Of a stretch of DNA of 18,645 bases, positions 7,648-14,591 are shown one piece after another (positions within the stretch are counted from its first letter, which is position 1; each line of letters starts with the position of its first letter). Location of the stretch: NCBI GenBank assembly GCA_002352635.1, contig DEIT01000180.1:1-18645 (forward strand), read 5' to 3'. The DNA comes from Hyphomicrobiaceae bacterium UBA2767 (lineage in GTDB: Bacteria > Pseudomonadota > Alphaproteobacteria > Rhizobiales > Methyloligellaceae). Position numbers and translations under genes: made by a program. The notes under the pieces were generated by a model. That model worked only from the letters and a program-made list of their open reading frames with translations, was not told the DNA's origin and did no database searches.

Positions 7648-8628
7648 TCAGAAAAATGCGATGGTTCGGCCTTGCCCACCCGCTCTGGCTTTCTCATACA
7701 CCAGCCACGCGGCCGCGAGATCTTGAAAGGCGAGACCCACGCTGCCGAAGATGGTGATTTGATCTGGTGAGCTACGGCCAGACTTTGCGCCTGCGATCAC
7801 TTCGCCGATTTCGGCGTGAATAGCGTCCGCATCCAATCCAACTCCGCCGATTGCACCCATTTCAATCGCCAGGTCGCGGTCATCGCACACAAACAGGGAC
7901 TTGCGGATCAGCTCGGCATCGACTTCGGATTCGTTCGGCGAATCAGGTCCGATCGTGGTGATATGGGCACCTGGGGCAATCATGCCGTCAAATAGAAACG
8001 GCTCCGTGGCCCACGTGCTTGTGATAACAATATCAGCCCCCTCGACCGCCGCAGCGACGCTTCCGACAGAGCGTATCTCGCACGCAATACCTTCATGATG
8101 TTCCGCGGCATATCGCTCCGCCGCATCCGGTGCTGTATCAAAGACCGACACGGCGCTGATTTCTCTGACAAGTGCAAGAGAACTGAGCTGCACGCGGCCC
8201 TGCGTTCCCGCGCCAATGATAGCTACGCGTGAGGCATCCTTGCGTGCCAGCGCATCGGCGGCAATAGCGCCCGCCAGACCGGTTCTTAACGTGGTGATGT
8301 GGCCCGATTCCAGCACCGACAAGAGATCGCCAGTCTCAATATCGTGCAGCAATATAACGCCCTTTATGGCTGGATCAGCGTCGGGGAATTTGGCGTTGAC
8401 CTTAACAGTATAGGCCGGAATGCCGGGTAGGATGCCGGGAGCCAGCACCATGCCGCCGGCCCCGGTTGTCACGGTATCCGGCAATACCACAGGAAAGCGC
8501 CGCGCAGGCACGGATCGCTCCATCGAATATTTGACGAATGCCTCGCGCATGCCAGGCAGCAACTCGCGCGCATCGAGCAGGCCACGGATTTCCGTAACAG
8601 TCAAAACTAGAGTCTTAGGAGTAGCCAT
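7648..8628 (-). CDS. Ornithine cyclodeaminase / mu-crystallin family NAD(P)-dependent enzyme
   Basis: A 326-residue protein of normal family length. The N-terminal part has the substrate-domain pattern (VVLPDTVTTGAGGMVLAPGI, YTVKVNAKFP with candidate substrate lysines near 76-80, ITTLRTG with the conserved Arg near 115). The central Rossmann fold shows VAIIGAGTQGRVQL at about 135-148. Members include ornithine cyclodeaminase, alanine dehydrogenase, ketimine reductase/mu-crystallin and delta1-pyrroline-2-carboxylate reductase; sequence alone does not separate them. The ATG at 8628 begins MATPKTLVLTVTEIRGLLDA, where family homology starts; the longer frame to 8739 lacks support and would cross the inverted repeat at 8724-8737. 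The Shine-Dalgarno sequence is weak. It is monocistronic and has no FNR-type box. Confidence 0.88.
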   Translation of the reverse strand: MATPKTLVLTVTEIRGLLDARELLPGMREAFVKYSMERSVPARRFPVVLPDTVTTGAGGMVLAPGILPGIPAYTVKVNAKFPDADPAIKGVILLHDIETGDLLSVLESGHITTLRTGLAGAIAADALARKDASRVAIIGAGTQGRVQLSSLALVREISAVSVFDTAPDAAERYAAEHHEGIACEIRSVGSVAAAVEGADIVITSTWATEPFLFDGMIAPGAHITTIGPDSPNESEVDAELIRKSLFVCDDRDLAIEMGAIGGVGLDADAIHAEIGEVIAGAKSGRSSPDQITIFGSVGLAFQDLAAAWLVYEKARAGGQGRTIAFF

Positions 8629-8723
8629 GTCACCGACAGCATAGTTTCTCCCAAACCCGTTGCATATGCCAAGCTTTGCGGATAAGCGACGATACCCTGA
8701 GAATGTGAGCCTGACTTTTTGGC

Positions 8724-8737
8724 GATCATAAATGATC
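8724..8737. promoter_or_regulatory. Inverted repeat upstream of the cyclodeaminase-family gene
   Basis: GATCAT-AA-ATGATC, perfect six-base arms around two A bases, flanked by a T-run on the left and an A-run on the right. It lies about 95 bases before the ATG at 8628, the distance of an operator or activator site. It does not match TTGA-N6-TCAA, so it would bind a different regulator. No candidate regulator gene is adjacent. Confidence 0.4.
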
Positions 8738-8769
8738 AAAAAACATAAACGACCGAGCGCCTCGCCGCC

Positions 8770-8868
8770 TTACTGTGCCGGCCGCTTTTCCCAATGGGGG
8801 AACTTATCCAGTCGGAGAGAGACATGCAGAATCTGATCGGCGGTCACGTCGAGTTCATACTCTGCCAT
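8770..8868 (-). CDS. Possible 32-residue peptide, unknown
   Basis: A short frame reading MAEYELDVTADQILHVSLRL and ending FPHWEKRPAQ. The ATG is preceded by GGAG with seven bases of spacing. It lies 85 bases downstream of the DUF3775 gene on the same strand and could be co-transcribed. It is soluble and amphipathic, with no motif I recognise. It could equally be chance or the end of a decayed gene, since the same frame is open for another 40 codons upstream. Confidence 0.3.
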   Translation of the reverse strand: MAEYELDVTADQILHVSLRLDKFPHWEKRPAQ

Positions 8869-8953
8869 GTCATCGCTCCACATTTGGCCGCCGACATTCC
8901 TCGCGGCGGACGGATGGTTTTTCCTCAAGTTCGCAAATCGAGTACGGTCCTGC

Positions 8954-9367
8954 CTAGATTTCCTGGACCCCTTCGACCATGCTGCCATAGCCGAGCTTGT
9001 CTAGGGCATCGGCCCAATAGTCAGCAACCAGCGGATGGTCCAGGAGATACTGGCTTGTCGGAACCTCGCGCCGCTCTTCGGCCAGTTTCAACATCTCCGC
9101 CCACTCTTCGGGCTCCGCATCGCCGCGGCCGATCCACAGGAGGGCTACCAGTTCGGCCTGCTGGCTTTGGTTGAGGCCGTCGATCTCTTGGATCACTTCC
9201 TCCCGCGACAAATCATCGGGAATGTCTTGCAGTGTTTCGGGTACTTGGTCATCGGTAGGGTTCCCACCGGTGTCGGGGGTTACGACCCCCTCTTCCTTTG
9301 CCATGAGCGCCCGCACCTTGAGCACGAGCATACGCAAAAACGCGGGGTTGACGGTAAGCTCAGTCAT
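8954..9367 (-). CDS. DUF3775-family protein
   Basis: A 137-residue acidic soluble protein. The second half carries the pattern I associate with DUF3775: LNQSQQAELVALLWIGRGD near 65-83, EEWAEMLKLAEERR, then TSQYLLDHPLVADYWADALD. The N-terminal third is variable and Asp/Pro-rich. The ATG at 9367 has a strong AAAGGAGG ribosome-binding site. No catalytic residues are evident and the family function is unknown. The gene has no FNR-type box within 250 bases, although the 37-residue peptide gene upstream on the same strand does, so read-through from that promoter is possible (112 bases between them). Confidence 0.8.
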   Translation of the reverse strand: MTELTVNPAFLRMLVLKVRALMAKEEGVVTPDTGGNPTDDQVPETLQDIPDDLSREEVIQEIDGLNQSQQAELVALLWIGRGDAEPEEWAEMLKLAEERREVPTSQYLLDHPLVADYWADALDKLGYGSMVEGVQEI

Positions 9368-9478
9368 GCTTGCCTCCTTTAGTTGTCTGTCGTCATCGGA
9401 CGAGAGGTTTTTTGGCGCGCCGGGGGCGTCACCTTCGGAGAAAAATTGCTACATCCTGACTTTAGGCCCATGGCATCG

Positions 9479-9592
9479 TTAGGAGCACGTGCTGGAGAGC
9501 ATGGTGCAGCCCAATGCGAAAACGATGATCGCGATTGCGGCTAGCAGCAACCAGAACGCTACCTTTGCCGTCAATAATTGTTTGCGTGTCAT
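9479..9592 (-). CDS. 37-residue single-pass membrane peptide
   Basis: Reads MTRKQLLTAKVAFWLLLAAI and continues with a hydrophobic run (IIVFALG) before a short Cys/Ser tail. A basic N terminus followed by about 20 hydrophobic residues predicts one membrane helix with the N terminus inside. The start is 26 bases from the transcription start predicted by the FNR-type box at 9653-9666 in the leftward direction, so it may be co-induced with the divergent Hsp20 gene. The ribosome-binding site is weak. It resembles the 28-residue peptide encoded at 13684-13770 (shared AFW...LLIAA...FAL pattern), which raises confidence that both are real. Confidence 0.5.
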   Translation of the reverse strand: MTRKQLLTAKVAFWLLLAAIAIIVFALGCTMLSSTCS

Positions 9593-9652
9593 GCCGCCGA
9601 ACAGCCTATTGGTTGGTACCCATTGCAATGATCCAATTCGCGGCTTGGCGCT

Positions 9653-9666
9653 TTGACATCGATCAA
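9653..9666. promoter_or_regulatory. FNR/FixK-type box between hsp20 and the 37-residue peptide gene
   Basis: TTGACATCGATCAA, an exact palindrome of the TTGA-N6-TCAA class. Rightward, TAAAAT at 9688-9693 is a five-of-six match to the -10 consensus, giving a start near 9700 and a leader of about 36 bases to the hsp20 ATG. Leftward, a start near 9618 lies 26 bases before the small membrane peptide. Confidence 0.78.
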
Positions 9667-9736
9667 CGCATCGGTGTGCGGGCCCGTTAAAATCAACCTT
9701 GCATGTCAATCCCTGAGTTATCGAGGAGTAACCAAA

Positions 9737-10222
9737 ATGGCCCAGTCCCTGATTCCAGGCCTGTGGGGGAAGTCTAAAAAAGGCGACGACATATTCTCAT
9801 CGCTTCATCATGAGATCGACCGCGTGTTTGACGAGTTTACGCATGGCGAACATTGGCCTTTCCCGGCCGCATTGACCAAAAACGGCAAACTGTCTCCGCG
9901 CATTAATGTCAGCGAGGCTGACAATGAGATTGAAATAACGGCGGAACTCCCAGGCGTTGAGGAAAAAGACATAGATGTCAGCCTTTCAGACGACCGGCTC
10001 ACGATTAAAGGCGAGAAGAAATCGGAAACTGAAAAAACTGAGAAAGACTTTCATCTGGTCGAACGAACTTACGGATCATTTGAGCGCACGATGCGCCTTC
10101 CTTGTGAGGTCGACTCAGACAAGGTGAAAGCCGAATTCAAGAATGGTGTCCTCACGGTCACCTTGGCAAAGTCACCGGACGCAGAGGCGAAAACCAAGAA
10201 AATCCCAATCAAGGGCAACTGA
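9737..10222 (+). CDS. Hsp20/alpha-crystallin small heat-shock protein
   Basis: A 161-residue ATP-independent holdase chaperone. The N-terminal arm (about 1-50) contains the HHEIDRVFDEF helix common in class A bacterial Hsp20s. The alpha-crystallin domain spans roughly 52-145, from SPRINVSEADNEIEITAELP to the signature GVLTVTLAK at 137-145. The C-terminal tail ends with KKIPIKGN, which supplies the I-x-I anchor needed for oligomer assembly. The start at 9737 has AGGAG eight bases upstream; the frame extends back to a TTG within the FNR-type box, which is not a credible start. An FNR-type box with a good -10 controls it, and a hairpin follows it, so it is a single-gene unit. Confidence 0.95.
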   Translation: MAQSLIPGLWGKSKKGDDIFSSLHHEIDRVFDEFTHGEHWPFPAALTKNGKLSPRINVSEADNEIEITAELPGVEEKDIDVSLSDDRLTIKGEKKSETEKTEKDFHLVERTYGSFERTMRLPCEVDSDKVKAEFKNGVLTVTLAKSPDAEAKTKKIPIKGN

Positions 10223-10266
10223 CGTCCTTCGCCTTTCTTGCGGCGGGTTGTCTCAACCCACACTTA

Positions 10267-10303
10267 CTGCCCGGTCATATCCCCCCTTTTAATGGCCGGG
10301 CAG
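10267..10303 (+). terminator. Hairpin terminator after hsp20
   Basis: CTGCCCGGTCAT pairs with ATGGCCGGGCAG over 12 base pairs (one G-U wobble) around a 13-base loop, about 45 bases after the hsp20 stop. The T tract that follows is interrupted (ACTTTGATTTGG), so it is a moderate intrinsic terminator or an mRNA-stabilising hairpin. Confidence 0.6.
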
Positions 10304-10345
10304 ACTTTGATTTGGTAAAGCCGCCCGAGAGGATCATGACTAAGA

Positions 10346-10375
10346 GACTTCCGCTATTGGCACTTAGCGGACGCT
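10346..10375. repeat. Short palindromic repeat, copy A
   Basis: CCGCT and AGCGG arms (10351-10355 and 10366-10370) around ATTGGCACTT, followed by ACG. It is similar in design to the copies at 10435, 10482 and 11671: short arms of the type GTCxGCTT/AAGCxGAC around a variable centre. Such repeats are scattered between genes in Bradyrhizobium-like genomes, which I recall but cannot verify here. Confidence 0.45.
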
Positions 10376-10434
10376 CAGGATCAACAGGCGGCACGGCTGC
10401 TTTGGGAAACTAAGCGGAAGTTCGGGCGACCAAT

Positions 10435-10459
10435 GTCTGCTGTTGGCGGTGAAGCGGAC
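10435..10459. repeat. Short palindromic repeat, copy B
   Basis: GTCTGCT and AAGCGGAC arms around TGTTGGCGGTG. A weaker variant precedes it at about 10395-10420 (GCTGCTT and AAGCGG). These lie in the 358-base gap between hsp20 and the LOG-family gene, which holds no gene I can support. Confidence 0.5.
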
Positions 10460-10481
10460 TCAAATGGTTGAGCCACGCTAT

Positions 10482-10505
10482 GTCGGCTTCTGACCCGAAG
10501 CAGAC
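10482..10505. repeat. Short palindromic repeat, copy C
   Basis: GTCGGCTTC and GAAGCAGAC form nine-base imperfect arms around TGACCC. Together with copies A and B it makes a cluster of three to four similar hairpins within about 160 bases. Confidence 0.5.
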
Positions 10506-10581
10506 ATCTGTAGTTGGCAATCAAACCCAGAACAGAATAACTCTGCAAATGGTGCAGAAACCCAGGGCGCGTCACTTCCAC

Positions 10582-11412
10582 CTAAGCCTCGCGCAGCGGC
10601 GTTTGGGTTGTAAGACCGAGTTTGACCATCGCCTGCCATCCCTCCTCAGCACTGTCCACAATTTGAAAAAGGGTCAAGTCGCTCTCACTGATGGTTCCAA
10701 GCTCAGCCAGTGCTGCGAAGTTGACAATTTCTTCCCAGTAGCTGCGGCAAAATAGGACGACCGGCATCGAGGGCGTCTTGCTCGTTTGTTTCAGAGTGAG
10801 GATCTCGAAGAGTTCATCCATTGTCCCTAATCCGCCCGGAAAGACTGCAAGAGCGTTTGCTCGCATGGCGAAATGCATTTTGCGGATGGCAAAATAACGG
10901 AATTGGAATGAAAGCTCCGGTGTCACATATTTGTTTGGCTGCTGCTCGGTGGGCAATCTTATGTTGAAGGCAATGGTCGGGGCACCAGCCTCCGCCGCTC
11001 CACGATTAGCGGCTTCCATGATACCCGGTCCGCCTCCTGTGGTGATAACATTCTCGCACATCCCATGTTCAGATAAGAGTGCGCCACCTCTCTCAGAGGC
11101 AATTCTCGAGAATTCGCGCGCCTGCTCGTACCAGACCGCGAGTTGATTGAGCTTTTTCTCGATTGCCGGGCTCTTCTGTCTTTGTGTGCTGTCAACACTT
11201 CTTCTCGCATCTCCGGGAGAAAGCGCTCGCGAGCTACCGACAACTACTATGGTTGATTTGATGCCTCGGTCACGTAGACCCAAATCAACGTTGGCGAATT
11301 CGAGAGCCAGGCGATGAGCGCGCATTTCATCGCGCATCAGAAAGTCGAGGTCCTCGAATGAGAGCGAATTGTTCTGCATTCGATCTTTTGATCCGTTCTC
11401 CGGCACGGGCAT
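10582..11412 (-). CDS. LOG-family nucleotide 5'-monophosphate phosphoribohydrolase
   Basis: A 276-residue Rossmann-fold protein carrying both LOG-family signatures: GGGPGIMEAANRG at about 126-138 and PGGLGTMDE at 192-200. These build the active site that removes the base from nucleoside 5'-monophosphates (cytokinin riboside phosphates in plants and some bacteria, ordinary purine or pyrimidine nucleotides in others). It is longer than the roughly 190-residue classic LOG proteins, with an N-terminal helical extension (LSFEDLDFLMRDEMRAHRLA) and an insertion near residues 65-95, as in the larger bacterial subgroup. ATG 11412 has GAGG eight bases upstream; a GTG at 11436 is the alternative and has no ribosome-binding site. 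No FNR-type box is present. Confidence 0.88.
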   Translation of the reverse strand: MPVPENGSKDRMQNNSLSFEDLDFLMRDEMRAHRLALEFANVDLGLRDRGIKSTIVVVGSSRALSPGDARRSVDSTQRQKSPAIEKKLNQLAVWYEQAREFSRIASERGGALLSEHGMCENVITTGGGPGIMEAANRGAAEAGAPTIAFNIRLPTEQQPNKYVTPELSFQFRYFAIRKMHFAMRANALAVFPGGLGTMDELFEILTLKQTSKTPSMPVVLFCRSYWEEIVNFAALAELGTISESDLTLFQIVDSAEEGWQAMVKLGLTTQTPLREA

Positions 11413-11764
11413 CCTTCCGACCTCTTCATCTGTCACAGAAAATATTAGCCACTATCCCCGGACGGACGCCAAAGCCGTTCGCGGGATCTTCTAAGTGAGT
11501 CAGCAGTTGCAATATAGCGCCTATGACCTTGTGTATTGTACAAGCGGCAGAGATCGAGATTGTCGCTGCCAGGATTCAACTCACTGTCTCCACACAACTC
11601 CGCGGCGAACTTGGCCATGCTCGAATGTTCTGAAGGATCATGCGTGGACTTGATGCGTCACATTTGCGGGGGTCTGCGTTACCTCCGAAAGCGGACATTT
11701 AGAACTTCGGTCTGTGAGTTTCGCTCCTGACCCATCACGACCATCGGGATGGGTGACTACCCGC
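11413..11764. other. Gene-free stretch with one palindromic repeat
   Basis: About 350 bases between the LOG-family gene and the end of the frameshifted flavin-type gene. It holds palindromic repeat copy D (11671-11699) and a weak inverted repeat, CTTGT-N7-ACAAG, at 11528-11544. No FNR-type box, terminator or convincing gene was seen; the short open frames here lack start context. Confidence 0.5.
11671..11699. repeat. Short palindromic repeat, copy D
   Basis: GTCTGC and GCGGAC arms (11672-11677 and 11691-11696) around TTACCTCCGAAA-type spacer DNA, followed by ATTT. It matches the design of copies A-C about 1.2 kb away on the other side of the LOG-family gene. Confidence 0.5.
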
Positions 11765-12218
11765 CTAGACCTGCACCAACTCAGTGTGTCCAAATCCTTT
11801 GCTATAGTCGAGCAGAGAAACGATTTCCGGGTCTATGCGGAATAACGCAAGATCTTGCGCGTCGGTTGTCCGCGAGAAGAAAGTCCGCGATCTGGGGAAA
11901 CTTTTCGGACATCAGGCTGTCGACTTTCTGCCGCTCTTCCGGATCGGATACGAGCGATGCGAGCCCTGCCATGGACAGGCCCTCAACCTCGGCCCAACTG
12001 TCATAGTCGCGGTTTATGGTCAGGGAGATCTTGTTGTTGGCCGCAATGTTGCTGGCCTTCTGCGAGTCTGCGGCCGTGCCGAAATAGATGGTGAGCCCCT
12101 CATTGACATAGCTCACCGTCGTCGCCTGCGGGTACCCATCCTCCCGCATCGTCGCGATCGTCATATCGTCAACGTCGTCGATGATGGAGATAATCTGGTT
12201 GCGGATTGGCTCATCCAT
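11765..12218 (-). pseudogene. Pyridoxamine 5'-phosphate oxidase-like flavin/F420-fold protein, frameshifted near the C terminus
   Basis: The protein starts MDEPIRNQIISIIDDVDDMT with a GGAG ribosome-binding site, and has the split-barrel pattern (MTIATMREDGYPQATTVSYV, LTIYFGTAADSQKASNIAAN) of general-stress-type PNPOx-like proteins. After FPQIADFLLADN the frame slips: the zero frame gives an unrelated tail ending at 11802, whereas dropping one base from the GG pair at 11864-11865 restores AQDLALFRIDPEIVSLLDYS and KGFGHTELVQV up to a stop at 11765, making a 150-residue protein of normal length. The frameshift may be a true mutation or a sequencing error. Such proteins bind FMN, F420 or heme. 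It is transcribed from the FNR-type box at 12325-12338, divergent from the bactofilin-like gene. Confidence 0.8.
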
Positions 12219-12324
12219 GACGCTTGCTCCGGGATCCGTGCAAACCGGTGCATCTGTAATCAAGCGCAGGACGACCGGCCATGTTTGTTGCGGCGTAGAC
12301 TCGCAACTTTGAGCGCGGCCAGCG

Positions 12325-12338
12325 TTGATACACATCAA
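12325..12338. promoter_or_regulatory. FNR/FixK-type box between two divergent genes
   Basis: TTGATACACATCAA, an exact TTGA-N6-TCAA palindrome. Rightward it predicts a start near 12373, 37 bases before the bactofilin-like gene; leftward a start near 12290, 72 bases before the PNPOx-like gene. The -10 matches are weak on both sides. Confidence 0.72.
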
Positions 12339-12409
12339 GGACGCCCCCCGAACTTGCCAAGTAGGGTAACAACTCTCCAAAGGCATCGAAGTCAGAGAGG
12401 CCACGCGTC

Positions 12410-13603
12410 ATGGTATCGATCGAGAATGGCTGCAGGGCACTAACCGTGTGGCGTCAGCCGCTGCGGGGGCTGATCGTCCTCCTCGTCACCATTGTACTGG
12501 CCGGTGTTCACGCGCCCCAAGCTTCCGGACAGTCGTCGGAGGGCGAACGCGAAAGCGTCACGCTGGAAGGCAGCCACACCGACATCCAGTTCCTTGCGGC
12601 ACGGACAGTACTTATCAAGGCCAAGGTCGCCGACGACGTGTTCGCGGCTGGTCGCGACGTCACGTTCGAGAGTGCCACCGTAAAGAACGCAGTCGTCGCC
12701 GGCTATGATGTTGAGTTTCGCAGTGGCAACGCAACGGACATGATTGCCGCTGCGGCGAACCTCAAAATCTCAGGCGCCATTGAAGACGATCTTGTCGCCG
12801 CGGCAAGATCGATGCGGATCACTTCACAAGGAACCATCGGCGGTGATGCGCGCCTGGCCGCCGAGACGATTGACCTGGAAGGGCGCATCAGCGGGAGCGT
12901 GCGCGCCGCCGCGCGCCGCATTACCATATCCGGCGAGATTGCCGGAAAGGCGGACTTGCTTGCAGAGCGAATCGTAATCGCGCCCGGCGCTAACATTGCC
13001 GGCGATCTGATTTACCGCAGCGGAGCCAAGCCCGAAATCGCCGAGGGCGCGACGATCGGTGGTGAAATCCGGCGGGTCGAGGTTGATATGCCTGATCCCA
13101 GATCGTTTGCACGTGCCATAGTCGGCATCGGCCTGCTCATTGTGTTCTCATGGGCGCTCGCCATGCTCTTACTCATCGCCGTCGTGCAACTGGTGTTCCC
13201 GAACTTCATTTCCGACGCAGCCGGTGATCTCCAGGACCATCCCTGGTCCAACCTCGGATTCGGCGTCGCGATTCACCTCCTTGCGGTTGTTCTTGGCGGA
13301 TTGTTTTTTGCCTCGATCGTCGGGATCCCCATCGGTGCGGCTCTGACGATGGCGACCGCTGTCGTATGGCTGCTTGGCCTGGTGACGGTGAGCGCCTGCA
13401 TCGGACTGTTCGTAAGAGGCCGGCTGCGCCGGCCCGTTGACATTCGGCCCCTTGGCCGGATCGGCTGGGCAATCGCCGGTGCCATCATCCTGGGCCTCAT
13501 TGCCCTTGTGCCCTTCGTTGGCGTGGTTGTTGTCGGCCTTGCGGTTGCCGCGGGATTTGGCGCTGCCGCCGCTGAATTGTGGGGACGCTTGCGAACAACT
13601 TGA
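12410..13603 (+). CDS. Bactofilin-like polymer-forming protein with C-terminal membrane domain
   Basis: A 397-residue protein. Residues 1-40 form a signal or anchor (basic start, then RGLIVLLVTIVLAGV and an Ala-rich cleavage region ending ASGQ). Residues 50-215 are a run of short beta-strand repeats (VADDVFAAGRDVTFESATVK, IEDDLVAAARSMRI, ISGSVRAAARRITI, IAGKADLLAERIVI, NIAGDLIYRSG) like the right-handed beta-helix of bactofilins. After a linker, residues 230-393 hold about five hydrophobic helices. This points to a periplasmic beta-helix joined to an inner-membrane domain, possibly a scaffold or envelope-stress protein. ATG 12410 has AGAGAGG nine bases upstream. It shares an FNR-type box with the divergent PNPOx-like gene. 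The molecular function is not known to me. Confidence 0.82.
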   Translation: MVSIENGCRALTVWRQPLRGLIVLLVTIVLAGVHAPQASGQSSEGERESVTLEGSHTDIQFLAARTVLIKAKVADDVFAAGRDVTFESATVKNAVVAGYDVEFRSGNATDMIAAAANLKISGAIEDDLVAAARSMRITSQGTIGGDARLAAETIDLEGRISGSVRAAARRITISGEIAGKADLLAERIVIAPGANIAGDLIYRSGAKPEIAEGATIGGEIRRVEVDMPDPRSFARAIVGIGLLIVFSWALAMLLLIAVVQLVFPNFISDAAGDLQDHPWSNLGFGVAIHLLAVVLGGLFFASIVGIPIGAALTMATAVVWLLGLVTVSACIGLFVRGRLRRPVDIRPLGRIGWAIAGAIILGLIALVPFVGVVVVGLAVAAGFGAAAAELWGRLRTT

Positions 13604-13683
13604 AGCAGGCGGTGCGCGTAACTCGTTACTCAGTCAGGCTGCGCTCGTCCGGGGAAATGGCCGGGCCAATAATTAGACCTGAT

Positions 13684-13770
13684 TCAGCGCAGCGCAAATA
13701 GAATGACTGCAGCGATTAGAAGGGCGGTTGTTCCCCAAAACGCCGATGAAATTCTCGTTTGAAGCTTCAT
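13684..13770 (-). CDS. 28-residue single-pass membrane peptide
   Basis: Reads MKLQTRISSAFWGTTALLIA followed by AVILFALR. A basic start and about 18 hydrophobic residues predict one membrane helix. It lies 12 bases after the end of the oxidoreductase remnant on the same strand, with AGGG about ten bases before the ATG. It resembles the 37-residue peptide at 9479-9592: both have AFW, then LLIAA or LLAAI, then FAL. Too short for firm homology, but the shared pattern is suggestive. Confidence 0.45.
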   Translation of the reverse strand: MKLQTRISSAFWGTTALLIAAVILFALR

Positions 13771-13782
13771 CTCACCGTTTCC

Positions 13783-14235
13783 CTAATCATAGCAAAACTG
13801 TTCAGAAATGATCTGGCTGCTTGGGACGCCAAGATCCATGAGAGCGCCTTCGACAGCATCGAGCATGGGAGGCGGACCACAGACCAGATAGAGCCATTTG
13901 TCAGCGCCGTCGAAGGAAAAAACCTCAATTATCGTCGCGGCATCGACCTGCCCTGTTAGGCCTTCCCAATCCTGCTTCGGCTCCGAGATAACGTGAATGA
14001 CTTGCGATTTCGCTCTGCGCGCAATCTGGTTCAACTCGCCTCTGTACACGATCTGATCGCTCACCCTGTTGCCGTACAGGAGAACCAGCGGGCGCGGATC
14101 GTTCTGAATACGCATCTGCCGGGCGATGCTCAACAGCGGCGCAATGCCGACACCGCCGGCGATCAGCGCAATGCCCTCACCTGACCGACGCTTCAAAGTG
14201 AGATTTCCGTGAGCCCCGTCCAGATTCGCAACCTT
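13783..14235 (-). pseudogene. NAD-binding domain remnant of a ferredoxin-reductase-family oxidoreductase
   Basis: The open frame (no start codon upstream; a stop at 14236-14238) reads DGAHGNLTLKRRSGEGIALI, AGGVGIAPLLSIARQM, PLVLLYGNR, then YLVCGPPPMLDAVEGAL and the end SSQIISEQFCYD. This is the complete NAD(P)-binding half of the FNR superfamily, with the pyrophosphate-binding GGVGIAPLL and the nicotinamide-site CGPPPM, preceded by only the last strand of the FAD domain (GxxGNLTL). The FAD-binding motif and any membrane or ferredoxin domain are missing, and no homologous sequence is found upstream in another frame, so the gene has lost its 5' part. A TTG at 14196 could in principle start a 137-residue protein, but it would lack the flavin domain. 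Confidence 0.75.
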
Positions 14236-14367
14236 TCAGGATATGAGGTGTCTCTTGCCGCATTTTTGCTCATGGATACATTCTCCGCGTTTATGAGCCC
14301 GATCAACCCGACGGGTTCAGCACCTCATCAAGGGCCTTCAGAAAGGACTGCATCTGTTTGTCTGACA

Positions 14368-14514
14368 TACCGACAGATCCTTTTTCGACGATTGTGGAGA
14401 GAATTGCCGCGCCAGTTCAATGAGTATATTTGGATTGATCGGACAAGTGCCATCACGCCGCTCCCTGCCGGGCAAATCAAGGGCGTACCGGACACCTATC
14501 CGTTCGGCGTTTAA
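14368..14514 (+). pseudogene. C-terminal remnant of an erythromycin-esterase-family gene
   Basis: The frame reads YRQILFRRLWRELPRQFNEY, then IWIDRTSAITPLPAGQ and finishes VPDTYPFGV. This resembles the extreme C terminus of erythromycin esterase homologues (LPxQFDxxIxxDxTxAVTPL ... DTYPF). None of the catalytic His/Glu region is present upstream, so it is a 3' scrap of a protein normally about 400 residues long. It faces the oxidoreductase remnant head to head, so the two truncations meet in a rearrangement zone around 14236-14367. The identification rests on a short match recalled from the family. Confidence 0.45.
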
Positions 14515-14591
14515 GCCTCATCGAGACGATACCATCGCGTGGAAGTTTCTGCGTCGAAAGGACTCGTCAAGCCCGAACTGATCACTAAGCC

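Noticed and set aside
10346..10505. CRISPR-like array
   Set aside because: The repeats are imperfect hairpins of differing length without regular spacers or cas genes.
10659..10676. TTGA-N7-TCAA in the LOG-family gene
   Set aside because: Wrong spacer length and inside the coding region near the 3' end; not a promoter position.
11835..12443. 202-codon plus-strand open frame
   Set aside because: Antisense to the PNPOx-like gene, across the FNR-type box and into the bactofilin-like gene; composition is shadow-like with no recognisable motif.
14309..14374. Short minus-strand frame MSDKQMQSFLKALDEVLNPSG
   Set aside because: Only 21 codons plus stop inside the rearranged zone; no ribosome-binding site and no known match.
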